Shown here: one piece after another, positions 37,554 to 46,283 of the stretch
Layout: every line of letters begins with the position of its first letter
Position numbering within the stretch: the first letter of the stretch is position 1
Assembly: GCA_001567115.1 (NCBI GenBank)
Contig: LMZT01000130.1
Location: 1-55,470, forward strand
DNA from: Candidatus Hinthialibacteria bacterium OLB16
GTDB taxonomy: Bacteria; Hinthialibacterota; Hinthialibacteria; OLB16
DNA: 55,470 nt
Direction of reading: 5' to 3'
Notes under the pieces: generated by a model
What the model saw: the letters and a program-made list of their open reading frames with translations, nothing else
The model's database searches: none
Told to the model about the DNA's origin: nothing
Program-made: the position numbers and the translations under genes

Positions 37554-39701
37554 GCTGGCCCTGCGGGAGGTTCCCGCGCCGGCCTGCCCTCCCGGCCATG
37601 TCCTGGTAAAAACAGCTTATTCGTTTGTCTCTCCCGGGACTGAACGCGCCTTTCGAGATCTGGCACGCAGCAGTCTGCTCTCCAAAGCACGCCAGCGCCC
37701 TGACCAGGTCAGAAAAGTCATCGATCGGGTTCGGTCTGAAGGGCTGCTGGCTACACTGGAGAAAGTGCGCACCAAACTCGAGGAGCCGGTCCCGCTCGGA
37801 TACAGCAGCGCAGGGTGTGTTATCGAATGCGGGGCTGGGGTGGAGCATGTTTCACCGGGGAGCTGGGTTGCCTGCGCGGGAGCGGGCTATGCCAACCATG
37901 CCGAAATGGTCTGTGTCCCCAGGAACCTGGTGGTTCCAGTTCCCGATGGTGTCTCTGTGGATGAAGCCAGCTGCGCCACACTCTGCTCGATAGCCATGCA
38001 GGGGGTGCGTGTCGGGGGAGGCAGTGCTCGGGGGAAATCGTGGGTGTCATCGGATTGGGGCTGTTGGGGCAGATTACAATCCAGCTGCTGCGCGCAGCGG
38101 GTTGCCGGGTTTTCGGAATCGATGTGGATGAACGCATGGTGCAGCAGGCGCTGGCCATGGGTGCCGATCAGGCCGTGCATCGATCCGGACCGGTCGAGGA
38201 TATTGCACTCTCGATGAGCGGCGGCCAGGGTCTCGATGCAGTAATCGTCACAGCTGCCTCGAGGAGCAACGATCCCGTCGAGCTCGCTGGCAGACTCGCC
38301 AGAAAACGGGGCCGGATCATCGCAGTAGGGGATTTCTCGATGGAGATCCCGCGCCGCACCTATTATCCCAAGGAGCTGCAGCTGCGTCTTTCGACTTCTT
38401 ATGGCCCGGGAAGGTATGATCCCAGTTATGAAGAGAAGGGCCAGGATTATCCTTATGCCTATGTCCGTTTCACCGAACAGCGCAACATGGCGTCCTGTCT
38501 CGATCTGATGAGGGATGGCAGGCTCAAGATCACTCCACTGATCAGCCATCGGTACCCATTCAATCAGGCGCTTGAGGCTTACCAGCTGCTGGATTCAAAA
38601 TCCGGCGAACGGCCTCTCGGCATCCTGCTGGATTATGGGTGTGCGCCGCAGGATCCCATTCGGCAGGCTCCGCTGGTGACGATCGAGCCACCAGAGGAAA
38701 AAGCTGAAATTAGTCCGATCCGTTCCAGGAAACTGGATTCGATCCGTCTGGGCATCCTGGGTGCCGGGCAGTTCGCAGCGGGTGTCCTGCTGCCGCGGAT
38801 CGCCAAGATTCCGGGTGTGAAAATGGCACGGCTTGTGACTGCGCGCGGGGCTTCCGCTGAAGCCACAGCCCGTCGATTCGGAATTCCTGGTTTCTCCTGC
38901 CAGGAAGAAGATCTTTATTCAGATCCGGGAATCGATGCGATCCTGATTGCAACCCGCCATCATCTGCATGCCTCCCAGGTGATCCGTGCGCTCCGTTCTG
39001 GGAAACATGTCTTTGTTGAAAAACCTCTTGCGATGAACCTCCAGGAACTTGAGGAAATCGCCCAGGTTGTCGAAGAAACCGGGCTGACATTGATGGTGGG
39101 TTTCAACCGTCGCTATGCCCCCCTTTCTTCACGGCTGAAGGCCTGGTTCTCTCCGAGGGAGTGGCCACTCTGTCTTCTGGGACGAATCAACGCCGGAAGG
39201 CTTCCGGAAGGCTCCTGGTTGACAGACCCGGAAATCGGAGGAGGAAGGATCCTCGGGGAGGTCTGCCATTTTGTGGATCTTTTTCATGAATGGACCGGCT
39301 CCTCAGTGTCCGCTCTATCAGTCCAGGGCCTTGGAAGCCCCACAGATTTTCCGCATCGCTCTGAGAACATCCAGGTGCTTCTGGGCTTCCGGGATGGCTC
39401 TCAAGCTGTGCTGATCTATTCCAGCGAGGGGGGATCCTCTCTCGGCAAGGAGTGGTATGAAGTCCATGGAGGGAATCGCAGCGCAGTGCTGGATGATTTC
39501 AGAACACTCGATCTATACCAGGGCACCCGGCATGAACGCATCCGTGAACGCCACCAGGACAAGGGCCACACCGGCGAGCTGGAAGACTTTTTTTCGAGCC
39601 TGAAAGAGGGGCGCTCTCCCCGTCTGGACTTTTTCAGCTGCCTTGCCAGCTCAAAAGTAACCTGCGAAATCCAGTCGGCTTTAAATAAACCATTGGGCTG
39701 A
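37519..39701 (+). CDS. Bi-domain oxidoreductase: zinc-type alcohol dehydrogenase fused to Gfo/Idh/MocA dehydrogenase (one frameshift)
   Basis: About 727 residues. The first half has the medium-chain dehydrogenase/reductase fold (GHVLVKTAYSFVSPGTERA, PLGYSSAGCVIECGAG, then the Rossmann loop GVIGLGLLGQITIQLL), but the usual catalytic Cys-His zinc ligands are not seen. The second half (from about residue 410) is a Gfo/Idh/MocA fold with IRLGILGAGQFAAGVLLPRI, AILIATRHHLHASQVI and HVFVEKPLAMN, including the EKP motif. The frame changes at the five-G run near 38033. Such fusions occur in polysaccharide or sialic-acid-like sugar clusters, which fits the overlapping GT2 gene. Confidence 0.85.
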
Positions 39702-39753
39702 GGCCTGCATTCTGGCCAGTCTGGTTGAAGGATCAGGCAGCCCATTCAAGTGG

Positions 39754-39774
39754 ATCCCCGGTCAAGCCGGGGAT
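39754..39774. repeat. Palindromic intergenic repeat
   Basis: ATCCCCGG (39754-39761) and CCGGGGAT (39767-39774) are perfect inverted copies with loop TCAAG. This 'GGATCCCCGGTCAAGCCGGG' style unit resembles the short palindromic repeats scattered between genes in many bacteria. It is in the 284-base gap between the bi-domain gene and mtnA. Confidence 0.6.
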
Positions 39775-39819
39775 GACGGTTCGTGGCCTGGCGGTGACAG
39801 GCGCTGGGCCGGGGATGAG

Positions 39820-39873
39820 GGGCGCCATAGTCCACGGGCGCCATAGGTCCACGGGCGCCATGAATGTCGCCCC
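39820..39873. repeat. Three-unit tandem repeat GGGCGCCAT
   Basis: GGGCGCCAT occurs at 39820-39828, 39836-39844 and 39853-39861, with near-identical spacers (AGTCCAC and AGGTCCAC), giving a 16-17-base period. The third unit runs into GAATGTCGCCCC, so GGGCG (39853) can pair with CGCCC (39868). It probably belongs to a repeated intergenic element. Confidence 0.65.
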
Positions 39874-39985
39874 TACACCAGGCTCTCTCCCATGGCCTCC
39901 TCCTGACTCAGTGGCAAATGGCTGATAGGTTACCAATCATGTAATCAAGAACCGCCGGATCAAAGAATCGGAAGGCTTTCGCGTT

Positions 39986-41059
39986 ATGAAAAAAGAATCC
40001 ACCCATCCACCCATCATCTCATGGGAAGGCCAGGCTGTTGGGCTTCTCGATCAGACCCTGCTGCCTCATGAGGAGAAATTCATCCTCTGTGATACCCTCC
40101 CGGCGCTCTGGGAGGCGATCAAGTCGCTGCGTGTTCGTGGAGCACCGGCAATCGGAGTCTCCGCAGCCTATGGGGTGGTGCTGGCGGCGGAGCTGTGCCG
40201 AACCATGGATCCGGATGTGTTTGCCCGTGAGGTTCATGAAGGCATCGATTACCTTGCCACCTCCCGTCCCACTGCGGTGAACCTCTTCTGGGCACTGGAG
40301 CGGATGCGGGGCTGTCTCGATTCGATGGCGGGCAGCGGTGTGGCACAGCAGAAGGCGCATCTGCTTGAGGAGGCGCGGCGAATTGAAGCGGAAAACAACC
40401 AGGTCTGTGAAACACTTTCGGAAGCCGGCGCAAATCTCCTCAAGGATGGTTTCCGGGTCATCACTCACTGCAATGCCGGGGGGCTGGCCTGCGGCAATTT
40501 TTATGGAACCGCTCTGGGTGTGATTCTCAAAGCTTCAGAACAGGGGAAGAGGATTTCTGTCTATGCCGATGAAACCCGTCCGCTTCTCCAGGGGAGCCGG
40601 CTGACCGCTTATGAGCTTCACAAAGCGGGGGTTCCGGTCACTCTGCTGTGTGACAACATGGCCGGGCATGTGATGCGGACAATCGGGGTCGATGCAGTTA
40701 TTTTCGGGGCCGATCGGATCGCTGCCAATGGGGATACCGCAAACAAAATCGGCAGCTACTCGCTTTCTGTGCTGGCCAGGGAACATGGAGTTCCTGTCTA
40801 TGTCGCTGCCCCTCTTTCCACAGTCGATTTCACTTTATCCAGCGGGGAGCTGATTCCGATTGAGGTGCGCAACTCCGCTGAGGTGGCAGGATTCGCCGGA
40901 ATTCGTACCGCTCCTGAGGGAGTCGAGGTGTATAACCCCGCTTTTGATGTCACTCCGGCTCGATACATCACAGCCATCATTACTGAAGCGGGAGTCCTCT
41001 ATCCCCCGTTTGAAAAGTCATTGGGGCGGCTGGCTCCGGGCTATTCGACCGTGTCATAA
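39986..41059 (+). CDS. mtnA: S-methyl-5-thioribose-1-phosphate isomerase
   Basis: 357 residues, the normal length. Isomerises methylthioribose 1-phosphate to the ribulose form in methionine salvage. Landmarks: SLRVRGAPAIGVSAAYGV, the catalytic Cys in ITHCNAGGLACG, then ISVYADETRPLLQGSRLTAY and the catalytic Asp in FGADRIAANGDTANKIG. The related eIF2B-like ribose-1,5-bisphosphate isomerases have slightly different motifs, so MtnA is preferred. No other salvage gene is next to it; it stands between an intergenic repeat and a hydrolase remnant. Confidence 0.93.
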   Translation: MKKESTHPPIISWEGQAVGLLDQTLLPHEEKFILCDTLPALWEAIKSLRVRGAPAIGVSAAYGVVLAAELCRTMDPDVFAREVHEGIDYLATSRPTAVNLFWALERMRGCLDSMAGSGVAQQKAHLLEEARRIEAENNQVCETLSEAGANLLKDGFRVITHCNAGGLACGNFYGTALGVILKASEQGKRISVYADETRPLLQGSRLTAYELHKAGVPVTLLCDNMAGHVMRTIGVDAVIFGADRIAANGDTANKIGSYSLSVLAREHGVPVYVAAPLSTVDFTLSSGELIPIEVRNSAEVAGFAGIRTAPEGVEVYNPAFDVTPARYITAIITEAGVLYPPFEKSLGRLAPGYSTVS

Positions 41060-41260
41060 CCATCCCAGTGATTTCCGCCGGGATCGATCCCCCAGCCATC
41101 ATCGAAAAGAAAACCGGATTTCACCGGGCGATGCAAAACAACCGTGTGCATCCTGGATCGCGCAGATAAAGCTGTGTGTCGCCAGCCAGTCACCCAGCTC
41201 CGCCAGATCCTCTTTTCCATAAGGGGTGCGGATCAGCACAGCTGATTCATTCATCGACAT
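41041..41260 (-). pseudogene. Remnant of a CocE/NonD (S15-type) hydrolase
   Basis: Reading leftwards from 41260 a fragment starts MSMNESAVLIRTPYGKEDLA and continues to ATHSFICAIQDAHG and CFASPGEI, which match the strand and loop before the catalytic region of X-Pro dipeptidyl-peptidase/cocaine-esterase-like enzymes (RTPYGK, QD.RG, S.G). Near 41105 the frame changes and the match goes on as FLFDDGWGIDPGGNHWDGYD, then stops at 41041 inside the 3' end of mtnA. The upstream start and the rest of the enzyme are missing. I read it as a leftover gene piece, not a functional gene. Confidence 0.5.
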
Positions 41261-41363
41261 CCCGCCTCATGATCTGGTATTCTGGATGAACTGATTTCTC
41301 CTGGAGTTGTAAAAAGTCCCGCCCGCATCAGGGATAAATCCCGGAATTCTGGAGGGTGAAGAG

Positions 41364-43802
41364 ATGAAGGCACGCCATTTCCTGCAGTTGTTCGGAATCC
41401 TGTTCCTGATTCAGGATCCCATCCATGTCCAGGCGGAGGGAAGCATGAACAAGCTCTGGTATCGCAAGCCGGCAAGGGTCTGGGAGGAAGCATTGCCATT
41501 GGGAAATGGACGCCTGGGCGCCATGGTTTTTGGAGGCGGCACACACGATCGCCTTCAGCTCAATGAAGACACACTCTGGTCGGGGGAGCCGAAGGACTGG
41601 AACAACCCCGATGCACCCAACTGGCTGCCGAAGGTTCGGGAAGCCCTCTTCAATGGAGACTATGTCCTTGCCGACCGGCTCTCGAAAAATATGCAGGGGC
41701 CATACAACCAATCCTACCAGCCTCTTGGTGATCTCTCGATCGACTTCGACTCACCGTCAGAGCCGGCGGACTTGTATCGGGAGCTGGATCTTGAGTCGGG
41801 CGTTGCACTGACACGCTTCAATCTGGCTGGAGTGCAGATCGAACAGAAGGTTTTCATCAGCTTTCCAGACCAGGTTCTCGCAGTTCTTCTCACTGCAGAC
41901 AAACCGGGAGGTTTGTCTTTTTCCACACACATGACCTCGGATCTCCATCACCAGGTGATTTCAGAAGGGTCAAATACCCTCGCAATGCGTGGCAAAGCTC
42001 CGGCTCATGTGGAACCCGCATACAAGAAGGCGGAACCGTCGATTGTGTATGAAGATTCCCCGGAAGGGAGAGGGATGCGTTTCTCCGTTTTTTTGCGGGC
42101 GATCCCGCAGGGGGGGCATGTCAAAGTGGATCCTTCGGGGAAACTGATTCTCGAAAAGGCCGATTCAGTTTGTCTGCTGCTGGCTGCAGATACCAGCTTC
42201 AATGGATTTAACCGTTCTCCGAGCAGAGAAGGGGTCAATCCCGATATCGAGGCTCTGAAGTTTCTAGATCAGGCCACACACACATCCCCCGGTGAGCTGC
42301 TCAACAGGCATATCAATGACCATGCCTCGCTTTTTCGGAGGGTCACTCTCGATCTGGGACAGCCAGCGGATCATCTGCCGACCGATGAGAGGGTGCTGGC
42401 CTTTATGCAGGGGAACCAGGATCCAGGCCTGGCGGCATTGATTTTTCAATATGGGAGATACCTGCTCATGGCCAGCTCCAGGCCTGGAACCCAGCCGGCC
42501 AATCTGCAGGGAATCTGGAACCATGAGATTCGCCCCCCCCTGGTCCAGCAACTGGACCCTCAACATCAATGCCCAGATGAATTACTGGCCAGCAGAAAAC
42601 TGCAACCTGAGTGAGTGCCATCACCCAATGCTCGCATATATTGCCGAGCTTGCTGAGAACGGAAAGGAGACCGCCCGAGTCAATTACCAGCTGCCGGGGT
42701 GGGTGTCTCATCATAATGGGGATCTGTGGCGGCAGTCGGCTCCGGTGGGGAACTATGGGCAGGGCAGCCCGCAGTGGGCCATGTTCAACATGAGCGCCGC
42801 CTGGCTGTGCATGGATCTGTGGGAGCACTATGCCTTCAACCAGGATGAGGGCTTCCTGCGGAATGAGGCCTATCCGCTGATGAAAGGAGCCGCTGAATTC
42901 TGTCTGGCCTGGCTGATTCCCGGCCCGGATGGACACCTGGTGACCGCCCCTTCCACCTCCACTGAGAACAGTTTTTTCACTCCGGATGGCCAGGCCGCGC
43001 AGCTCAGCATTGCCTCGGCACAGGATATGGCATTAATCTGGGATTTGTTCACCAACTGCATTGAAGCCAGCCGAATTCTGGGTATCGATCAGGACTTTTC
43101 CGCGCAAGTCCAAAAAGCACGTGAAAAACTTTTCCCATACCAGGTTGGCTCCCAGGGCCAGCTCCAGGAGTGGTCGGTGGATTTCAAGGAACCCGAGCCT
43201 CACCATCGCCACATGTCTCACCTGATCGGTTTTTTCCTGGCAGCCAGATCACCCCGGAAAACGATCCGCGTCTGACTGATGCGGTTCGACGCTCCCTTGA
43301 GCTCCGCACCGATGACAGCACCGGCTGGTCCATGGCCTGGAAGCTGAACCTGTATGCACGCCTTATGGATGGGGATCATGCCCACAAGATGCTGGGTTAC
43401 CTGTTGCGGCTGGTGGACAGGAACGAGATCCGGTCCCATGGGGGCGGAGTCTATCCCAACCTGTTCGATGCCCATCCCCCTTTTCAGATCGATGGCAATT
43501 TCGGAGCCACTGCCGGCATCGCGGAAATGCTTCTGCAGTCACACCGTCGCACACCGGAGGGGGGGTACATTCTTGATCTCATTCCGGCATTGCCGGCCGC
43601 CTGGCCTGCTCTCAGAGTCACCGGATTGCGAGCGCGTGGGGGAGTCACAGTCGGCCTGACCTGCCGGGATGGGAAGCTGACAGAGGCCCAGCTCCTCTCA
43701 GACCGTGATGGAACCTTTACAGTTTCGATCAAAGGGCATCAGCAGCAGGTCACTCTGGTCAAAGGCATCCCGATGATAATCACCCCGAAGCCAGGCGGCT
43801 GA
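41364..43802 (+). CDS. Glycoside hydrolase family 95 (alpha-L-fucosidase-type), two frameshifts
   Basis: About 812 residues. A signal peptide (FLQLFGILFLIQDPIHVQA) indicates export. The N-terminal GH95 signature is KLWYRKPARVWEEALPLGNG followed by RLGAMVFGG and LNEDTLWSGEP. The catalytic (alpha/alpha)6 barrel has NIN-type QMNYWPAEN, the GDGSTGW-like DDSTGWSMAWKLN and IDGNFGATAGIAEMLLQSH. The frame breaks at 42532-42540 (eight C, seven expected, joining RPPWSSNWT) and near 43236 (six T, seven expected, joining FFPGSQITPEN). Removes fucose or galactose from plant or algal polysaccharide. Intact apart from these indels. Confidence 0.9.
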
Positions 43803-43857
43803 TAAAAGCGGGGGGTATTCTCCTCCGGGATTGCCACCTGATTTACCGGAGAGGGGT

Positions 43858-44319
43858 TCAGATGAAATACATCAAGGCTGCCTTCTCGTCCTGAGAGAGA
43901 ATCTCGACCCGGTGCAGGGCATCCTCAAGAGTGGTGGCATCCAGAATCTGGGCGGTGGCATCGCGAACATCCTTCATCACCACACGGATGCCGCAGGCAT
44001 GTTCATCCACACACTCATCACACTTGTGGTAGGCGGTCTGGCTGACACATGGCAGAGGAGCCAGGGGGCCATCCAGCAGTCGAATCACCTGCCCGAAAGT
44101 GATCAGGCCGGGGGATCTTCCGAGCATGTATCCCCCATGTTTGCCTTTCTTGCTCTGGAGTATCCCGCTGTTTTTCAACTCCAGCAGAATCAGTTCGAGA
44201 AACTTTTTGGGGATGTTTTCTTTTTCAGCAATCTCGGAAATCAGGATCGGACCTTTTCCATAGGATTCCGCAAGACTGAGCAGGGCTTTCAGTGCATATT
44301 TGGTTTTTTTGGTCAGCAT
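43858..44319 (-). CDS. Rrf2-family transcriptional regulator with Cys cluster
   Basis: 153 residues. The winged helix is TKKTKYALKALLSLAES then ILISEIAEKENIPKKFLELI and KKGKHGGYMLGRSP, the Rrf2/IscR/NsrR pattern. The C-terminal loop PLPCVSQTAYHKCDECVDEH then ACGI supplies Cys residues at the position where IscR/NsrR bind an iron-sulfur cluster, so it may sense redox, NO or cysteine status. It is convergent with the GH95 gene and precedes the MerR gene in the same direction. Target genes are not evident. Confidence 0.9.
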   Translation of the reverse strand: MLTKKTKYALKALLSLAESYGKGPILISEIAEKENIPKKFLELILLELKNSGILQSKKGKHGGYMLGRSPGLITFGQVIRLLDGPLAPLPCVSQTAYHKCDECVDEHACGIRVVMKDVRDATAQILDATTLEDALHRVEILSQDEKAALMYFI

Positions 44320-44381
44320 GAAAACAGACTTCAGGCGAACAACAGCTTGTAAATGAAGGGGATTGGGGCTTCCCCCGATCT

Positions 44382-44723
44382 TTATACCAGCAGCTCGAGG
44401 ATCCCTTCGAGCTCCCGTTTCATCAGTGAGATTTCTCTCTGAAGCCCCTCGGGAGTCGTTTCGACTTCGATTCCGGTCGCGAGTTTCTTTTCGGCTCCCT
44501 CGAGGGTGTATCCCTGGTTGTACAGCAGGTCGATGATCTGAAACAGGATTTCGAGGTCATTGCGTGAATACTTGCGCTGATTCCCTCCCACACGCCGCGG
44601 GCGTAGACGGCTGAATTTGGTTTCCCAGTAGCGCAGCACATGTGGTTCAACACCGGTGTATTCGCTGACCTCGCTGATCGAGTAGTACACCTTATCCGGG
44701 ATATCCGCTCGCATTCTCACCAT
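44382..44723 (-). CDS. MerR-family transcriptional regulator
   Basis: 113 residues from ATG 44723 (GCAGGAAC ahead). The helix-turn-helix is VYYSISEVSEYTGVEPHVLR then YWETKFSRLRPRRVGGNQRK, and YSRNDLEILFQIIDLLYNQG continues the family fold. Only a short coiled C-terminal helix follows, with no effector-binding domain or metal-binding Cys, as in the widespread minimal MerR proteins that often sit near ihf or phenylalanyl-tRNA genes. A longer form from 44768 lacks support. It is transcribed divergently from a GT2 gene. Confidence 0.87.
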   Translation of the reverse strand: MVRMRADIPDKVYYSISEVSEYTGVEPHVLRYWETKFSRLRPRRVGGNQRKYSRNDLEILFQIIDLLYNQGYTLEGAEKKLATGIEVETTPEGLQREISLMKRELEGILELLV

Positions 44724-44867
44724 GTTCCTGCATTCCTTACCCTTCGATTTGATGACTGAAAAAGACAAACGACACTATGGGCGATCCCGGAACGAACTCC
44801 ATCCCTCGCACCCTGAAATTGAAACCATTCCATGTCCTCACTGGAAGATTACACCAAAAACCGAACC

Positions 44868-44880
44868 AGGGTCTAACCCT
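44868..44880. promoter_or_regulatory. Short palindrome in the MerR/GT2 divergent region
   Basis: AGGGT-CTA-ACCCT is a perfect inverted repeat 53 bases before the GT2 start and 145 bases before the MerR start. It could be a regulator site, but five-base arms occur often by chance. Confidence 0.25.
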
Positions 44881-44932
44881 CTTTTCCCATCGGGATAGAG
44901 ATAGAAACTGGAAAGAGGTATTTTTATGTTCC

Positions 44933-45892
44933 ATGCAGACAGCCACCCTTCCTGAAATCAGTGTTGTGATCCCGGCTCTCAATGAGGTTGAGAACCTCGA
45001 TACCTTGTTTGCCAGCCTGACCCGAACTCTGGATTCCCTCGAGCGGCCTTATGAAATTATTGTGGTCGATGATGGCAGCACCGATGGAACCTTTGAAAAG
45101 GTGGTGGAGCATTCGAAGCACAACCCCAGGATTCGGGGAGCGAAGCTGCGGCGCAACTATGGGAAATCCAGCGCTCTTGCCAGCGGATTCGATCTGGCCA
45201 TTGGCTCGATTGTCCTGACACTCGATGCCGACAATCAGGATGACCCCACTGAGATTCCACGCTTCCTTGAAAAGCTCGAGCAGGGATACGATCTGGTTTC
45301 CGGCTGGAAACGGAACCGGCAGGATCCCGGCACCCGTGTCCATGCCTCCCACCTGTTCAACGGGGTCATTCGGATGCTTACCGGGATTCGGCTGCATGAT
45401 TTCAACTGCGGCTTCAAAGCCTGCCGTGCCGAGGTGGTCAAAACAGTTCCCTTATATGGCGAATGGCACCGCTTCATTCCAGTCCTAGCTGCTGACCTTG
45501 GCTTCCGTGTCACCGAAGTGGAGGTTCACCACCAGCCCCGCACCCATGGAAAATCACGGTATGGCCTTGAACGCTATTTCCGTGGCTTTGCCGACTGCCT
45601 GTCCCTGATGGTTTTATCGCGGTATGCCGAACGCCCCGGGCATCTGTTCATGGGGATCGGTTTTTCACTCTTCCTGCTCGGGCTGGTGCTGGTGGGATTG
45701 ATGCTGCTGTTTCAGGCCAGCTCGAAGGGATGGTTTTTCTTCGGGCTTTTCAGTGTGATGTCCCTGCAGTTCATTCTCATCGGCATGATCGCAGAGCTTC
45801 TGGTCAGCCGGATCGGCCTGAGGCGCCATCGCAATGCAATTCGGGAAACAGTGGGATTTCCAAAGGATTCCGAACCGAATGATCTGGGGTGA
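44933..45892 (+). CDS. GT2 family glycosyltransferase with two C-terminal membrane helices
   Basis: 319 residues from ATG 44933, the first in-frame start that sits just before the conserved fold. Nucleotide-sugar site: ISVVIPALNEVENLDTL, YEIIVVDDGSTDGTFEK; the metal motif is VLTLDADNQDDPTEI; then LHDFNCGFKACRAEVV and HGKSRYGLERYFRGFADCLS. Two hydrophobic helices follow (LFMGIGFSLFLLGLVLVGLM and FFFGLFSVMSLQFILIGMIA). This is the polyprenyl-phosphate glycosyltransferase (GtrB/ArnC-like) layout. It is complete and unbroken, unlike the similar gene at 36.6 kb. Confidence 0.92.
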   Translation: MQTATLPEISVVIPALNEVENLDTLFASLTRTLDSLERPYEIIVVDDGSTDGTFEKVVEHSKHNPRIRGAKLRRNYGKSSALASGFDLAIGSIVLTLDADNQDDPTEIPRFLEKLEQGYDLVSGWKRNRQDPGTRVHASHLFNGVIRMLTGIRLHDFNCGFKACRAEVVKTVPLYGEWHRFIPVLAADLGFRVTEVEVHHQPRTHGKSRYGLERYFRGFADCLSLMVLSRYAERPGHLFMGIGFSLFLLGLVLVGLMLLFQASSKGWFFFGLFSVMSLQFILIGMIAELLVSRIGLRRHRNAIRETVGFPKDSEPNDLG

Positions 45893-45903
45893 TTTTCAGC
45901 AGG

Positions 45904-46206
45904 TCAGGTTTCAGAGGCTTTGCGCCGGCCGAGATTGACCAGCTCAGCGAGCATTTCATCCTCTGTCCGGATGATACCGGCCTGCATCTGGATGAAACGT
46001 TTCGCCAGCAGGAGCGACACCATGTCTTCTTCAAGCCCGGGTTCCCCGGCTGCCACCAGTTTATCGGATACCGATTCCGGAGCTGAGGGGGTGAGGTTCT
46101 CGCTTGCAGGAACTGCCGCAGGCTGGGAGAGGCGGTTCGCAATGCCCTCGACCTGCTGCACATTCCTCTGGATTCCAGGAAGAATGGATGAGATGGATTG
46201 AATCAT
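45904..46206 (-). CDS. Miniature flagellar rod/hook-like protein
   Basis: 100 residues from ATG 46206. The first 28 residues (SILPGIQRNVQQVEGIANRL) resemble the N-terminal helix of FlgB/C/F/G-type rod and hook proteins, and the last 40 (LEEDMVSLLLAKRFIQMQAG then IIRTEDEMLAELVNL) match their C-terminal helix (the EMVNLI...ADEML signature). The middle is only a short flexible linker, so the central domain of the family is absent. No flagellar gene is nearby. Either it is a minimal axial-type coiled-coil protein or a domestication of the fold; the role is unknown. Confidence 0.65.
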   Translation of the reverse strand: MIQSISSILPGIQRNVQQVEGIANRLSQPAAVPASENLTPSAPESVSDKLVAAGEPGLEEDMVSLLLAKRFIQMQAGIIRTEDEMLAELVNLGRRKASET

Positions 46207-46283
46207 GAGTTTTTCGATCCTGCAAATCATTGTAAGGCAATCATAATTTAGATTTCAATCATTTCTTGTGGAGGTTCCTGCGA

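Noticed and set aside
39820-39873. Three evenly spaced units as a CRISPR array
   Set aside because: Units are only 9 bases, spacers are nearly identical to each other and no cas gene is present.
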